A stretch of 64,000 bases of DNA from Cupriavidus sp. YR651 (GTDB lineage Bacteria > Pseudomonadota > Gammaproteobacteria > Burkholderiales > Burkholderiaceae). The position numbers were made by a program, and so were the translations under genes. The stretch is taken from positions 1 through 64,000 of the forward strand of contig NZ_FMYZ01000017.1 of the NCBI RefSeq assembly GCF_900101625.1. Direction: 5' to 3'. Below the pieces are notes generated by a model. It was not told where the DNA came from. It searched no databases and was given only the letters and a program-made list of their open reading frames with translations. Below, piece after piece: positions 35,019 through 43,411 of this stretch. Position 1 is the first letter of the stretch. Every line of letters begins with the position of its first letter.

Positions 35019-35351
35019 TTAACGGCGGGTGACGGCCAGTGCGACTAGGGCGCCGGCCACGGCCGCGACCGCGGCAACGGAGCCCATGCTCTCCCAAGGA
35101 TGCGAGTGGACGTAGCGATCCGTGGTGTCGGCCCATTGTGAGACCCGCATTTGCGCAGCCTGACGTTGCGTATTCAGGCGATCCTGGAGCGCTTGTAGGC
35201 GTGAGCCTATCTGCGCGCGTGCCTGGGCTGTCTCCAAGCTGGCTTCGTCGGCAACATCCCGCAACAACGCCTGTACATCCGCTAGCAGCGTGTTGGCATC
35301 ACGGATCAGTACATCCTTGTGTATTAAGAGGTCCGCACGGATATCGTTCAT
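35019..35351 (-). CDS. DUF883/ElaB-YqjD-type membrane-anchored protein
   Basis: 110 residues. The ATG at 35351 has AGGAGAGTGAC upstream. A long amphipathic helix (residues 1-80) ends in SHPWESMGSVAAVAAVAGALVALAVTRR, the C-terminal anchor and basic end of DUF883 proteins. These proteins tether ribosomes to the inner membrane in E. coli and are stationary-phase induced. A broken paralogue lies at 52157-52488. Confidence 0.88.
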   Translation of the reverse strand: MNDIRADLLIHKDVLIRDANTLLADVQALLRDVADEASLETAQARAQIGSRLQALQDRLNTQRQAAQMRVSQWADTTDRYVHSHPWESMGSVAAVAAVAGALVALAVTRR

Positions 35352-35457
35352 GTCACTCTCCTTTTCACTGAGTCATCGCCGTGCATTGCACGGCACCATG
35401 GAAATTCTGTCGAACTGCTAGTCCCTGCTAGTTGCTGCCGCGGCGACAGCCCAGCGG

Positions 35458-36144
35458 CTAACCGACGTGGCCGTGCGGCGCGAGCTCCGTTGTTGCTGCA
35501 AAATGCTGGCAGAACCATTTGCCGGCGAGTTTGCCCACCTGTTCCAGCGCTCCCGGCTCCTCAAACAGGTGGGTGGCGCCGGGAATCACCTCCAGCCGCT
35601 TCTCGCATTGCATCCCCGCAGTTGCGTGCGCGTTGAGCTTCAGCACCAACGGATCCGCTTCTCCGACGATCATCAGCGTCGGCGCCCGCAACTGGCACAG
35701 CGCGTCGTGGCCGGCCAAGTCGACGCGGCCACCACGCGACACCACCGCGTCGATCCGCAGGTGCGGCGGCGGCTCCGCGGCGGCTCGGATGGCCGCGGCG
35801 GCCCCCGTGCTGGCACCGAGGTACCCGAGCCGCAGGTGGCGCTCACGCGCCACCTGCGCCACCGAGACCGTGGCGGCCCTGAGCCGCTCGCCAAGCAGGG
35901 CGATGTTGAACCGTTTCGACATCCCGACGTCCTCTTCTGGAGTCAGCAGGTCAAACAGCAACGTCCCCAGGCCCTTGCTGTTCAGCATCGAAGCAACCTC
36001 GCGGTTGCGCACGCTGTGGCGCGAACTGCCGCTGCCATGTGCAAACAGGACCAGCCCGGTTGCCACCTCCGGCAGGGCAAGGTCACCCAGCAGCGCGATG
36101 TCGCCGATATGGATTCGCACCTGTTCAATGGTGATGTGCACCAT
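35458..36144 (-). CDS. Alpha/beta hydrolase, dienelactone-hydrolase-type
   Basis: 228 residues. The ATG at 36144 has GGGAAGGAGAAGTCTC upstream. VLFAHGSGSSRHSVRN is the oxyanion region, GYLGASTGAAAAI the nucleophile elbow (Ser in GASTG), IVGEADPLVL the acid and GATHLFEEPGAL the histidine. No signal peptide. This family often sits next to, or fused with, phosphoribosyltransferases in the same kind of stress cluster; the substrate is unknown. It follows a frameshifted gene (36125-36702) and probably shares its promoter. Confidence 0.85.
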   Translation of the reverse strand: MVHITIEQVRIHIGDIALLGDLALPEVATGLVLFAHGSGSSRHSVRNREVASMLNSKGLGTLLFDLLTPEEDVGMSKRFNIALLGERLRAATVSVAQVARERHLRLGYLGASTGAAAAIRAAAEPPPHLRIDAVVSRGGRVDLAGHDALCQLRAPTLMIVGEADPLVLKLNAHATAGMQCEKRLEVIPGATHLFEEPGALEQVGKLAGKWFCQHFAATTELAPHGHVG

Positions 36145-36702
36145 GAGACTTCTCCTTCCCCTCTTCCCGTCCTGCCACCGGCCTCACCAGCCTCGCCATC
36201 GTCACGCCCTGTATCAGTGCACGTTTAGCTCGGTCTCGGCACTGCCATAGTCGATCGTCTGCGTTCCCCGGGTAGGCATGGTGGATGGCGTTGCCGATGT
36301 CTCGCACCCGGTGCAGCCCGGTCGTGGTGACCACTGTGCCCTGATCGCCTGACTCGGTCGCCATTACGCGCTCCATCGGATGCTGGGTCTGGAGCTGGGC
36401 TTCGCGATGCTGCACCGGCGCCAGGATCTCAGCCCGATGCGCCGCCTCGAAGGCGCCGCCCAGGACCACCCCGCCGGGATCTTGTCGGCAACGCGCTGGC
36501 AGGCGGAGCATACGAGGGCGGACGCGCCCGGCGGTACGGAGTGCCATTGCCAGTGCCCTCGCATGAATACTGCACGGCAGACCGGACAACTCGCCACCAT
36601 CGGGGCCGCCGCCGGTTGCTTGTAGCGGTCAGACATGTGCTCGATCGGCAACGGGTGCCGGCGGACGGGCGGGACTTTGATTGACTGAGCTCGGACTTTC
36701 AC
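36125..36702 (-). pseudogene. BCAM0308-like zinc-ribbon protein, frameshifted
   Basis: From the GTG at 36702 the frame encodes SCPVCRAVFMRGHWQWHSVPPG, then CSACQRVADKIPAG (two CxxC knuckles), then loses homology. The family's second half (VVLGGAFEAAHRAEIL, HPMERVM, GTVVTTTGLHRVRDIG) continues one frame over. The shift falls in a run of four C at 36469-36472 (G on the coding strand) where one base appears to be missing. A sequencing error is possible. The family is found in low-oxygen stress clusters; its role is unknown. Confidence 0.75.
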
Positions 36703-36851
36703 CTTGATGCCTCGTTAGTCGTTGACACGCACGCCGGTTGACGGGCCGATTGCAGCGTGTGCCGCATCTCTGCACCATTCTGCGACTCTGGTTCCGGTAG
36801 AGTCCGACGTGACCGACACTACTAACGCTATGCGCCTGCGCGGCTCTCAAC

Positions 36852-36865
36852 TTGGGCTAGATCAA
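36852..36865 (-). promoter_or_regulatory. Degenerate FNR-type box
   Basis: TTGGGCTAGATCAA keeps TTG and ATCAA. On the minus strand TAGCGT (36830-36825) is 31 bases from its centre and reads toward the frameshifted gene at 36702. Confidence 0.5.
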
Positions 36866-36896
36866 ACAATGGCCAGACATTCGCGAACGACGCCGG

Positions 36897-37337
36897 CTAC
36901 ATAGCCTTCCGCAGTAGGCTGCACAGGACGGGCGTTGAGCAAGGCGGCGGCCTGCAGCCATCCCGCCACGCTTGGGCCAGGCCGAAGGACAAGTTCTGGA
37001 AGTCAAGCACGCGATGGGCATCCGAGTTGACGCTCACCAGCAGTCCGCTGGCCTTCGCCATCCGACAGCCGCTGTCCCACAGGTTAAGCCGCGTCAGCTG
37101 CCCGTTGGGCTCGACAAAACAGCCGCGGTCGGCCAGCGCCTGCAACACGCCTGCGGCCTCGAACCTACAGGCATGGCGCTCGCCGAGCAAGGCGATTTCA
37201 TTGAAAATCGCGACAATGGCATCGTTGGTGCCAGTAGTATTGCGGGGTGGCCCTGGCGGGCAACCTTGCCAGTCGCTGCGGCGATGTGCTGAGATCCGGC
37301 CGTCACGTCGCTCCTCCTGCGCAGGCTGGCATCCCAT
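36897..37337 (-). pseudogene. polX: PolX remnant: N- and C-terminal ends joined
   Basis: Near residue 38 the reading TNDAIVAIFNEIALL matches the extreme N-terminus of PolX-type DNA polymerase/3'-5' exonuclease. It passes almost directly into the last part of the C-terminal PHP domain: AAGVLQALADRGCFVEPNGQ, then LNLWDSGCRMAKASGLLVSVNSDAH, then LSFGLAQAWR. About 450 residues, including the whole polymerase domain, are missing. The frame stays open across the join, but the product cannot be a polymerase. The true start is unclear. Confidence 0.75.
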
Positions 37338-37442
37338 GAATTCTGGACAACCATATGGCGAGAGGGTTGCGGCACATCAAGACACCGCTCACCGCCGGCC
37401 GCGGGCTTATGTACGGCCAGCATTGCGTTGTGACGGTGTCCG

Positions 37443-37456
37443 TTGATACCGATCAA
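37443..37456 (+). promoter_or_regulatory. Perfect FNR/Anr-type box with class II -10
   Basis: TTGATACCGATCAA is followed by AAAGGCCAGC and, 31 bases from its centre, by TATCGT (37478-37483). The arrangement and flanks closely resemble the promoter at 23997. It reads to the right, into ftsH debris and the erythromycin esterase gene. Confidence 0.7.
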
Positions 37457-37500
37457 AGGCCAGCCTCCACTTGCCGCTATCGTGGAATGAAGCACGGCCC

Positions 37501-37803
37501 TCACAAGGATCCTAACGATTGCATGTTTTTTTCGTCAATGGCCTGCGCAGTGCGCTCGCTGTATTCCCGCTCCGGCCGTGACGGCATTGCCGCTGAGGCT
37601 AGCAGAATGCTGCCGGCTCGCTCGTAGCAGGACAGGCCGAGCGACTCGCTCATTCCGAGGTGCGTGATCATCTGCCGCGCCATGTCTGTGGTGCCCTCCA
37701 GGTCGTTTTGCGCGCCGGTAGAGACTTCGCCGAAGACGATCTGCTCCACTACGCGCCCACTAGGCAGCACAAAGCGGCCCAGCAACTCGCTCCGACCTAG
37801 CAA
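37501..37803 (-). pseudogene. FtsH peptidase-domain fragment
   Basis: The peptide VFGEVSTGAQNDLEGTTDMARQMITHLGMSESLGL followed by REYSERTAQAIDE is the helical end of the M41 protease domain of FtsH. The AAA ATPase module and the HEAGH zinc site are missing. It is oriented opposite to the FtsH-like tail at 37833-38003. Confidence 0.75.
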
Positions 37804-37832
37804 GTAAGCCCGCGCCTCGCTCTTGGTTCACA

Positions 37833-38003
37833 CTGGGCCAGTCCGCCGAGCGGGCCCGCCAGCCCTTGCTCGCGCAGCGCGCACCCCTAGACGGACTAGC
37901 ACAGCTGCTGATTGAAGAAGGGGTGGTCGACCGGGTCGCGCTCGACGCCGTAACGCAGATCCGCGACGTCGTGGCGCCGCACGTCGAAGCTGCCATGCAA
38001 TAG
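37833..38003 (+). pseudogene. Probable FtsH C-terminal tail on the opposite strand
   Basis: The plus-strand reading AERARQPLLAQRAPLDGLAQLLIEEGVVDRVALDAV, ending at TAG 38003, resembles the last helices of FtsH (ALLE..A..LLE.E.L). It has no start. Together with the reversed fragment just before it, this suggests an inversion within a former ftsH gene. The assignment is tentative. Confidence 0.4.
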
Positions 38004-38021
38004 CCACGCGAGGAGTACGCT

Positions 38022-39335
38022 ATGGCATCCCCGCTTACCCCATTCCTTGCGGTCCGAGACGCAGCACGTCGCCTGCAGGGCAACCTATCCGACTTCGAGC
38101 CGTTGCTCGACATGGCCCGTGGCAAGGACTTTGTCCTGTTGGGCGAGGCCACGCACGGTACGGCCGAGTTCTACCAAATACGTGCTCAGATCACGCAGGC
38201 GCTGATCCGTGGCCCTGGCTTCGATGCCGTTGCCATCGAAGGCGACTGGCCCGACGTCTGGCGTGTCAACCGCTATGTGCAGGGCGAGGGCGATGAAAGC
38301 GCCGAGCAGGCCCTGGGTGATTTCGAGCGCTTCCCGTCCTGGATGTGGCGCAACCGGGAGTTCCTGGCGTTCATCGAATGGTTGCGCGGTCACAATGCCG
38401 GCCAGCCTCCCGAAAGGCGGGTCGGTGTCTATGGGCTCGACCTTTACAGCCTATACCGTTCGGCCGAGGCAGTGATCCGTTACCTTGAGCGTGCCGACCC
38501 GCTGCAGGCCGAGGCAGCCCGACGGCACTATGCCGCGCTCGACCATGTGCGCGACCCGGCAGCCTACGGCTACCAGGCCGCAACCGGGCTGCGTGCGCCA
38601 GCGCGCGACGGCGCCATCCGGCAGTTGCTGCAGTTGCGTACCGACGAGGCCGCCTATATCTCCCGCAACGGCCTGGGGGCCATAGATTCGCACTACTTTG
38701 CTGAGCGCAACGCGACGGTGGTCGTCAATGCGGAAGCCTACTATCGCGAGATGTTTGGCCGCCGCGTCAGCACCTGGAACCTACGCGACGCGCACATGGC
38801 ACAGACGCTGTCATCGCTGGCCGCCTACCGGCTGCGCCGTGGCGGCAGCGGGTGCATTGTGGTCTGGGCCCACAACTCCCACCTCGGCGACGCGCGCGCC
38901 ACGGAATCACATCTGCGCGGCGAATGGAACCTGGGGCAACTGGTGCGCCAGCAGGCCGGTGCGCGGGCGCTGCTGATCGGCTTTACCACGTACAGCGGCC
39001 ACGTCTGCGCCGCCTCCGAATGGGACGGCGCCCCTGAACACAAGGCCGTGGTGCCGGCGTTGCACGATAGCTGGGAGGCACTGTTCCACAGCACCGGACT
39101 CGATCGCTTCTTCCTGCCGCTCGGGCCGCAGGCCGGCCACCCGCTCTTCGACGTCATGCTGGAGCGCGCCATCGGCGTGCTCTACCTGCCGCGCACGGAG
39201 CGCGCCAGCCATTACTTCGATGCATCGATCGCCGGCCAGTTTGACGCCCTATTCCATCTGGACGAGACCACAGCGCTGGAGCCGCTGCAGCCCGGGCATC
39301 CCATACCCCTGCTGGACAGCGACCGGGCGCACTGA
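38022..39335 (+). CDS. Erythromycin-esterase-family protein
   Basis: 437 residues. GCGAGGAGTACGCT precedes the ATG at 38022. The fold is marked by VLLGEATHGTAEFYQIRAQIT, AIEGDWPDVWRVNRY, WMWRNREFLAFIEWLR and IVVWAHNSHLGDARAT, with conserved Glu and His residues of the EreA/succinoglycan-like esterase group. Most members in environmental bacteria are not macrolide esterases and have unknown substrates, so resistance should not be inferred. The perfect FNR-type promoter at 37443 points toward it. Confidence 0.88.
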   Translation: MASPLTPFLAVRDAARRLQGNLSDFEPLLDMARGKDFVLLGEATHGTAEFYQIRAQITQALIRGPGFDAVAIEGDWPDVWRVNRYVQGEGDESAEQALGDFERFPSWMWRNREFLAFIEWLRGHNAGQPPERRVGVYGLDLYSLYRSAEAVIRYLERADPLQAEAARRHYAALDHVRDPAAYGYQAATGLRAPARDGAIRQLLQLRTDEAAYISRNGLGAIDSHYFAERNATVVVNAEAYYREMFGRRVSTWNLRDAHMAQTLSSLAAYRLRRGGSGCIVVWAHNSHLGDARATESHLRGEWNLGQLVRQQAGARALLIGFTTYSGHVCAASEWDGAPEHKAVVPALHDSWEALFHSTGLDRFFLPLGPQAGHPLFDVMLERAIGVLYLPRTERASHYFDASIAGQFDALFHLDETTALEPLQPGHPIPLLDSDRAH

Positions 39336-39364
39336 AGGGCGCCGGTCGGACGCCGCCCCATGAC

Positions 39365-39378
39365 TTGCGTTGCGTCAA
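39365..39378 (+). promoter_or_regulatory. Degenerate FNR-type box before the groEL-like gene
   Basis: TTGCGTTGCGTCAA with TACCGT (39400-39405) 31 bases from its centre. The predicted transcript would start about 35 bases before the GroEL-like ATG. Confidence 0.5.
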
Positions 39379-39446
39379 TGCGCAGGCCGGGACGGCAACT
39401 ACCGTAAAGCGTGCCAGACCCACTGCTTGCAAATGCGGAGATCATC

Positions 39447-41084
39447 ATGCCTGCCAGAACACTTATCTTCCACCAGGGCGCGCGCCGCATGATGCTCAGC
39501 GGCGTTGAACAGCTGGCCCACGCCGTCAAGGTGACGCTGGGTCCGGGCGGCCGCAATGTGATAGTGGAGCGACCCGACATGGTGCCGCTGGTTGCCAATT
39601 CCGGCGTGATCGTGGCGAAGGCCGTGACGCTGGCCAATCCATTCGCTGACATGGGCGCCCGCTTGCTCTGCGAGGCTGCGGTACGCACCAGCGAGATCGC
39701 CGGTGACGGCACCACGACAGCGACCACCCTAGCCCACGCGATCGTGGCCGAAGGTGTCAAGTATGTCGAAGCCGGCCATGACCCAATGCAACTCAAGCGC
39801 GGCATCGAGGCCGCCGGCAAATTGGTCGCGAGCGTCTTACTGGATAGTGCTCGTCCCTGCGTCAGTACCGACGAGATGCGCCAGATCGCCACGATCTCAG
39901 CCAGCGGTGACCAGACCGTCGGCACGCTGGTGGCCCAAGCTGTCGATCGGGTCGGCAAAGATGGTGCGATAAGCGTGGAGGATGGCTCGAAGCTGGACGA
40001 TGCACTCGAGATTGCCGACGGTGCGCTAATCGATCGCGGCTACCTGTCGCCCTTGTTCGCGACCAACGAAAGTCGTGCCGTCGTGCTGGAATCGCCATTG
40101 GTACTGCTGTGCGACGTGAACATCTCCGCCATCACGCAACTGCTGCCGGTTCTGGAAGCCGTGAGCCGCGCCAGCCGGCCCTTGCTGGTCATCGCCAACG
40201 ACGTAGAGGGCGAGGCCTTGGCCACGCTCGTGGTGAACAACCTGCGGGGCGCGCTGAAGAGCTGCGCGGTCAAATCCCCGGGATTCGGCGACTCGCGCAC
40301 CGAGCAGTTGGGCGACCTGGCCGCGCTGACCGGCGCCACCGTGGTCTCACCGCAGGCCGGCATTTCGCTTGAGCACGTAACATTGGAACAGCTTGGCGAA
40401 GCCCGCCGCGTGGAGATCAACAAAGACACCACCACCCTCATCGGTTCTGGTGACGAACGCCCGCGTGTAGCCGAGCGCATTACCACCCTGCGCCAGCGCC
40501 TAGACGAGGTACGCTCGGACTATGAGCGTGAGGCGCTGCAGCGGCGCCTGGCCCGCCTGGCCGGCGGCGTGGCCGTGATCAAGGTAGGTGCGGCAACGGA
40601 GAGCGCGCTGCACGAGCGCAAGAGCCGCTTCCAGGACGCGCTGCATGCCACTCGCGCTGCGGTGGACGAGGGCATCGTCGCCGGCGGCGGCGTGGCATTA
40701 TTGCGCGCGCGCGCCACCCTCGAAGCCTGGCAGGCGCCGAACGCCGAGCAGGCCGCAGGAGGCCACATCGTCCACGCGGCGCTGGCTGCGCCAATGCGGC
40801 AGATTGCCGCCAATGCAGGCGCGGACGCAGACGCAGTGGTGCACCAGGTGTGTGCTGGCTCCGGGACGCTCGGCTACGACGCCGGCACGGAGCGCTATGG
40901 CGACATGATTGAACTTGGCGTGATCGACCCCGTCAAGGTCGTGCGCACGGCCCTGCAAAATGCCGTCTCCGTTGCCTCCCTGCTGCTGACGACAGACTGC
41001 ATGATCGCGATCCAGCGCAGCCCTCCCGGCCAGGGCGATGCCGGCACGCACCCGGGGGCGTCGATCTTTGGCGACGACTACTAG
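39447..41084 (+). CDS. Divergent GroEL-type chaperonin lacking Asp52
   Basis: 545 residues; the ATG at 39447 gives MPARTLIFHQGARRMML, colinear with GroEL. Nucleotide motifs are TLGPGGRNV (30-38; normally GPKGRN) and GDGTTTATTLA (86-96, with Asp87). Position 52, Asp in E. coli GroEL and needed for fast ATP hydrolysis, is Ser here (VANSGVIVAKA). The other hydrolysis Asp (398 in E. coli) is kept in FQDALHATRAAVDEG. The GGM-rich tail is replaced by a short non-repetitive end. No groES gene adjoins it. It may be a slow-cycling chaperonin for stress. Confidence 0.88.
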   Translation: MPARTLIFHQGARRMMLSGVEQLAHAVKVTLGPGGRNVIVERPDMVPLVANSGVIVAKAVTLANPFADMGARLLCEAAVRTSEIAGDGTTTATTLAHAIVAEGVKYVEAGHDPMQLKRGIEAAGKLVASVLLDSARPCVSTDEMRQIATISASGDQTVGTLVAQAVDRVGKDGAISVEDGSKLDDALEIADGALIDRGYLSPLFATNESRAVVLESPLVLLCDVNISAITQLLPVLEAVSRASRPLLVIANDVEGEALATLVVNNLRGALKSCAVKSPGFGDSRTEQLGDLAALTGATVVSPQAGISLEHVTLEQLGEARRVEINKDTTTLIGSGDERPRVAERITTLRQRLDEVRSDYEREALQRRLARLAGGVAVIKVGAATESALHERKSRFQDALHATRAAVDEGIVAGGGVALLRARATLEAWQAPNAEQAAGGHIVHAALAAPMRQIAANAGADADAVVHQVCAGSGTLGYDAGTERYGDMIELGVIDPVKVVRTALQNAVSVASLLLTTDCMIAIQRSPPGQGDAGTHPGASIFGDDY

Positions 41085-41109
41085 AGCGACGCCGCCTGCG
41101 TGGACCGCC

Positions 41110-41550
41110 ATGACTACCATTGATAGTGAAAGCCCGCTGCTGACCGACCTGTAAGAGTTCACCTCATGCAGGCGTACTTCGGCAGCGGCATGAGCGGTAT
41201 CGTCAGCTTCGATTTCTTCGTCCGCAGGCTGCCGCCGGGCTGGAACTTCCTGCTGGAAAGCAAGGCCACCTAGCCTGGCTGCAAGCAGTCTTTCCGCCAT
41301 TGTGGCGCCGACGGCACCGTGCTCGGCGATCGAGGATGGCGCTTGTGACGGACCGCCACTGATGCAGCCTTACATGGGGCGTGGCCGCCGTATGGCACCG
41401 GAGATGCCGCTGCTCACCAGCCCGGCCTATGCCGCACAGCAACAGGTCGCGCTGCCCACCGCCCGCGCGCGCTGGGACAGTCGGCACCCTACCCGGTCAC
41501 CGTCAGCACCGCCCTGCAGGATCTGGCGTGCGCTGACCGCGCAGGCCAGC
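41110..41550 (+). pseudogene. pncB: Nicotinate phosphoribosyltransferase remnant, internally deleted
   Basis: From the ATG at 41110, MTTIDSESPLLTDL is followed by an in-frame TAA at 41152 (normally Tyr). In another frame the family sequence continues: MQAYFGSGMSG, then FFVRRLPPGWNFLLE. From about 41300 only the far C-terminus remains (ADGTVLGDR, MQPYMGRGRRMAPEMPLL, QQQVALPTARA). Roughly 300 central residues with the catalytic site are gone. NAD salvage by this copy is lost. Confidence 0.75.
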
Positions 41551-41607
41551 CCGCCAGCTACGCCCCAGTAGCTCGATGGTACATGCCCGAACTAGCTGAG
41601 CCCGATG

Positions 41608-42066
41608 TCAATCTGATTGACGACCGCCCTGACGCTCGGTCGCTTCGAATGCCCACTCGCGTTCAGCCAGCGTGCGCAGGGTGCCGATTCGCCTGACGGC
41701 GCCATCCCTCACCCTCACGGTTACGTGGTGGGCTTCACCGGTAGTCTGGCGCGCGATGGCTGCCCGGGTCCTTGCTGCCACGTCCTGCTTGTCAGTTCGA
41801 GGCCGTATGGCGAGCGCGTTGGTGACTCCCGCCACGCCGGTCTGGCCTGCCACGGCGTGCTCGGTAGCGGTGTGCCGGAAGTACCAGTCAATGTCGCCGC
41901 TCGGCGTCACCACGCCGCGTTCTACCTGGATCCAACTATGGTCGCCCGGCACCAGTGCATTCCGTGACAGCACGTTAGCAGCCGCCCACGCAATGTCGGC
42001 ATTGGCGCAGGGCGCATCGGCGAACAGGTAAACACCCCGTTCTTGCTTCGTAAATGCCTCCTGCAT
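41608..42066 (-). CDS. BON-domain protein, divergent and probably truncated
   Basis: 152 residues from the ATG at 42066, 12 bases after the phosphoribosyltransferase stop, so co-transcribed with it. Two degenerate BON repeats are visible: DIAWAAANVLSRNALVPGD...VERGVVTPSGDIDWYFRHTATEHAV and RTRAAIARQTTGEAHHVTVRVRDGAVRRIGTL. It aligns with the intact three-BON protein at 52849, but the first repeat is lost and the Gly-rich strand motifs are altered. It may be non-functional. Confidence 0.6.
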   Translation of the reverse strand: MQEAFTKQERGVYLFADAPCANADIAWAAANVLSRNALVPGDHSWIQVERGVVTPSGDIDWYFRHTATEHAVAGQTGVAGVTNALAIRPRTDKQDVAARTRAAIARQTTGEAHHVTVRVRDGAVRRIGTLRTLAEREWAFEATERQGGRQSD

Positions 42067-42078
42067 GCGCTTGCGTCC

Positions 42079-42705
42079 TTACCGACCTTTCAGGCATGTC
42101 ACCACCTCTGCATCCTCGACCTGCGAGAAGTCGCGGTAGAACTGCCCGACTGCATGGAAGCCGGCCGGCGTCTCCAAGCACACCACCTCATCGGCATAGG
42201 GCCGCAACAGTTCCAGCGTCCGCAACGGCGCCACCGGCACCGCGCAAATGAGCCGCTCGGGCTTCTGCTCGCGGATGGCGTGCAGCGCTGCGATCATCGA
42301 GGCTCCGGTGGCTAGACCGTCGTCCACGACAATCACCTGGCGCCCAATGGCGCTTACCGGCTCGCGGCCAGGCGTGTAGGTGGCGCGGCGCTGCCGGAGC
42401 ACCTGAAGCTGGGCTGCACGCTCGCGGTCGACGTATTCACTGTCGGCTCCGGCCGCGGCGACATACGGCGTAAGGTAGGTCCATCCACTCTCTCCCACGG
42501 CGCCGATGGCGAGCTCCGGGTTGCCTGGAGCGCCGAGCTTGCGCACGAGCACGACGTCAAGGTCCGCACCCAGCGTATCGGCAATAATGGCGCCCATTGG
42601 TACCGCGCCGCGCGGCACGGCCAAAACCAGCGGCCGTTTTCCTGTATGGCCGGCGAGCGCACGCGCCAATTGCGCGGCCGCATCGGCTCTGTCAATAAAT
42701 GGCAT
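42079..42705 (-). CDS. Phosphoribosyltransferase-family protein
   Basis: 208 residues. The ATG at 42705 has AAAGGAGGGCGAC upstream. VLAVPRGAVPMGAIIADTLGADLDVVLVRKLGAPGNPELAIGAV is typical of the stand-alone stress-cluster phosphoribosyltransferases, and the PRPP-binding loop is VIVVDDGLATGASM. The accepted base or other acceptor is unknown. It is the middle gene of a nitroreductase-PRT-BON run, with a PRPP synthase encoded 7 kb away. Confidence 0.88.
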   Translation of the reverse strand: MPFIDRADAAAQLARALAGHTGKRPLVLAVPRGAVPMGAIIADTLGADLDVVLVRKLGAPGNPELAIGAVGESGWTYLTPYVAAAGADSEYVDRERAAQLQVLRQRRATYTPGREPVSAIGRQVIVVDDGLATGASMIAALHAIREQKPERLICAVPVAPLRTLELLRPYADEVVCLETPAGFHAVGQFYRDFSQVEDAEVVTCLKGR

Positions 42706-42734
42706 GTCGCCCTCCTTTGGTAGCGCCTATCGGC

Positions 42735-43340
42735 TTACGCTGAAAAGCCCACGCTCTGGGCCAGGATCACACGCTGGTCGGACTCCAGCCGCATGGCGAC
42801 GGCCAGTGCGCGGCGGTCCAACAGGCCGCGCGCCACCGTGGCGAGGCCAGATGCGGCGCAGAATAGATAGACGTTCTGGCTGATATATCCCGTATCTAGC
42901 GCCGTATAGAACTGGCGCAGCGGCCTGTCGATATCGTCGAGTCTGGACAGCCTGCTGACGTAGACAAGGTTCAATGGTGCCTCGGCAGCATAGTCCTGCA
43001 GGCTGGTCGCCGCGCGCAGATCTTCGCCGATGACCAGCCTGAGGCGCCAGTCCGCCGGTTCGAGCACGTACAGGCCCTCGCGCAGCGCCACGTATAAGTC
43101 GATCTCCTGCCAGTTGCAAGTCGATGGCGCGGTGCGCAGACCGGTGCCCGGGCGATTGACGCCGAAAGCGGCCCAGAGCAGGGACGACAGCAGCGCGTCA
43201 TCCAAGCTCCGCGAGGTGAAATTCCTGGTCGAGCGGCGTCGCTGCAGCGCTGTGAGCAGCGGCATGCCGCCTTCGGTCTGCGGTGCCGGCAGCTTCAAAT
43301 ATTCCACGCCGGGTTCGGATAAGACGATGGGATGTGTCAC
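42735..43340 (-). CDS. Nitroreductase-family protein (copy 2)
   Basis: 201 residues. GTG start at 43340 supported by GGAGCATGAC; the open frame extends to 43385 without a site. Cofactor motif RRRSTRNFTSRSLDD, then LSSLLWAAFGVNRPG and GYISQNVYLFCAASGLATVARG. It parallels copy 1 at 32672 (same WAA.GVNR and QN.YL.CA..GL blocks), but the two are clearly diverged. It heads an operon with a phosphoribosyltransferase and a BON protein, behind a degenerate FNR-type promoter. Confidence 0.85.
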   Translation of the reverse strand: MTHPIVLSEPGVEYLKLPAPQTEGGMPLLTALQRRRSTRNFTSRSLDDALLSSLLWAAFGVNRPGTGLRTAPSTCNWQEIDLYVALREGLYVLEPADWRLRLVIGEDLRAATSLQDYAAEAPLNLVYVSRLSRLDDIDRPLRQFYTALDTGYISQNVYLFCAASGLATVARGLLDRRALAVAMRLESDQRVILAQSVGFSA

Positions 43341-43411
43341 GTCATGCTCCAGATGGGTGGGGGCCGCACGGCCCCGTGGGTTCACCGTAGGTGGCGATCC
43401 GGCTCTGCAAT

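Noticed and set aside
38022..39335. Reading the erythromycin-esterase-family gene or the APH-like gene as antibiotic resistance determinants
   Set aside because: Both belong to broad families whose stress-cluster members have no shown antibiotic substrate; the sequence alone does not support resistance.
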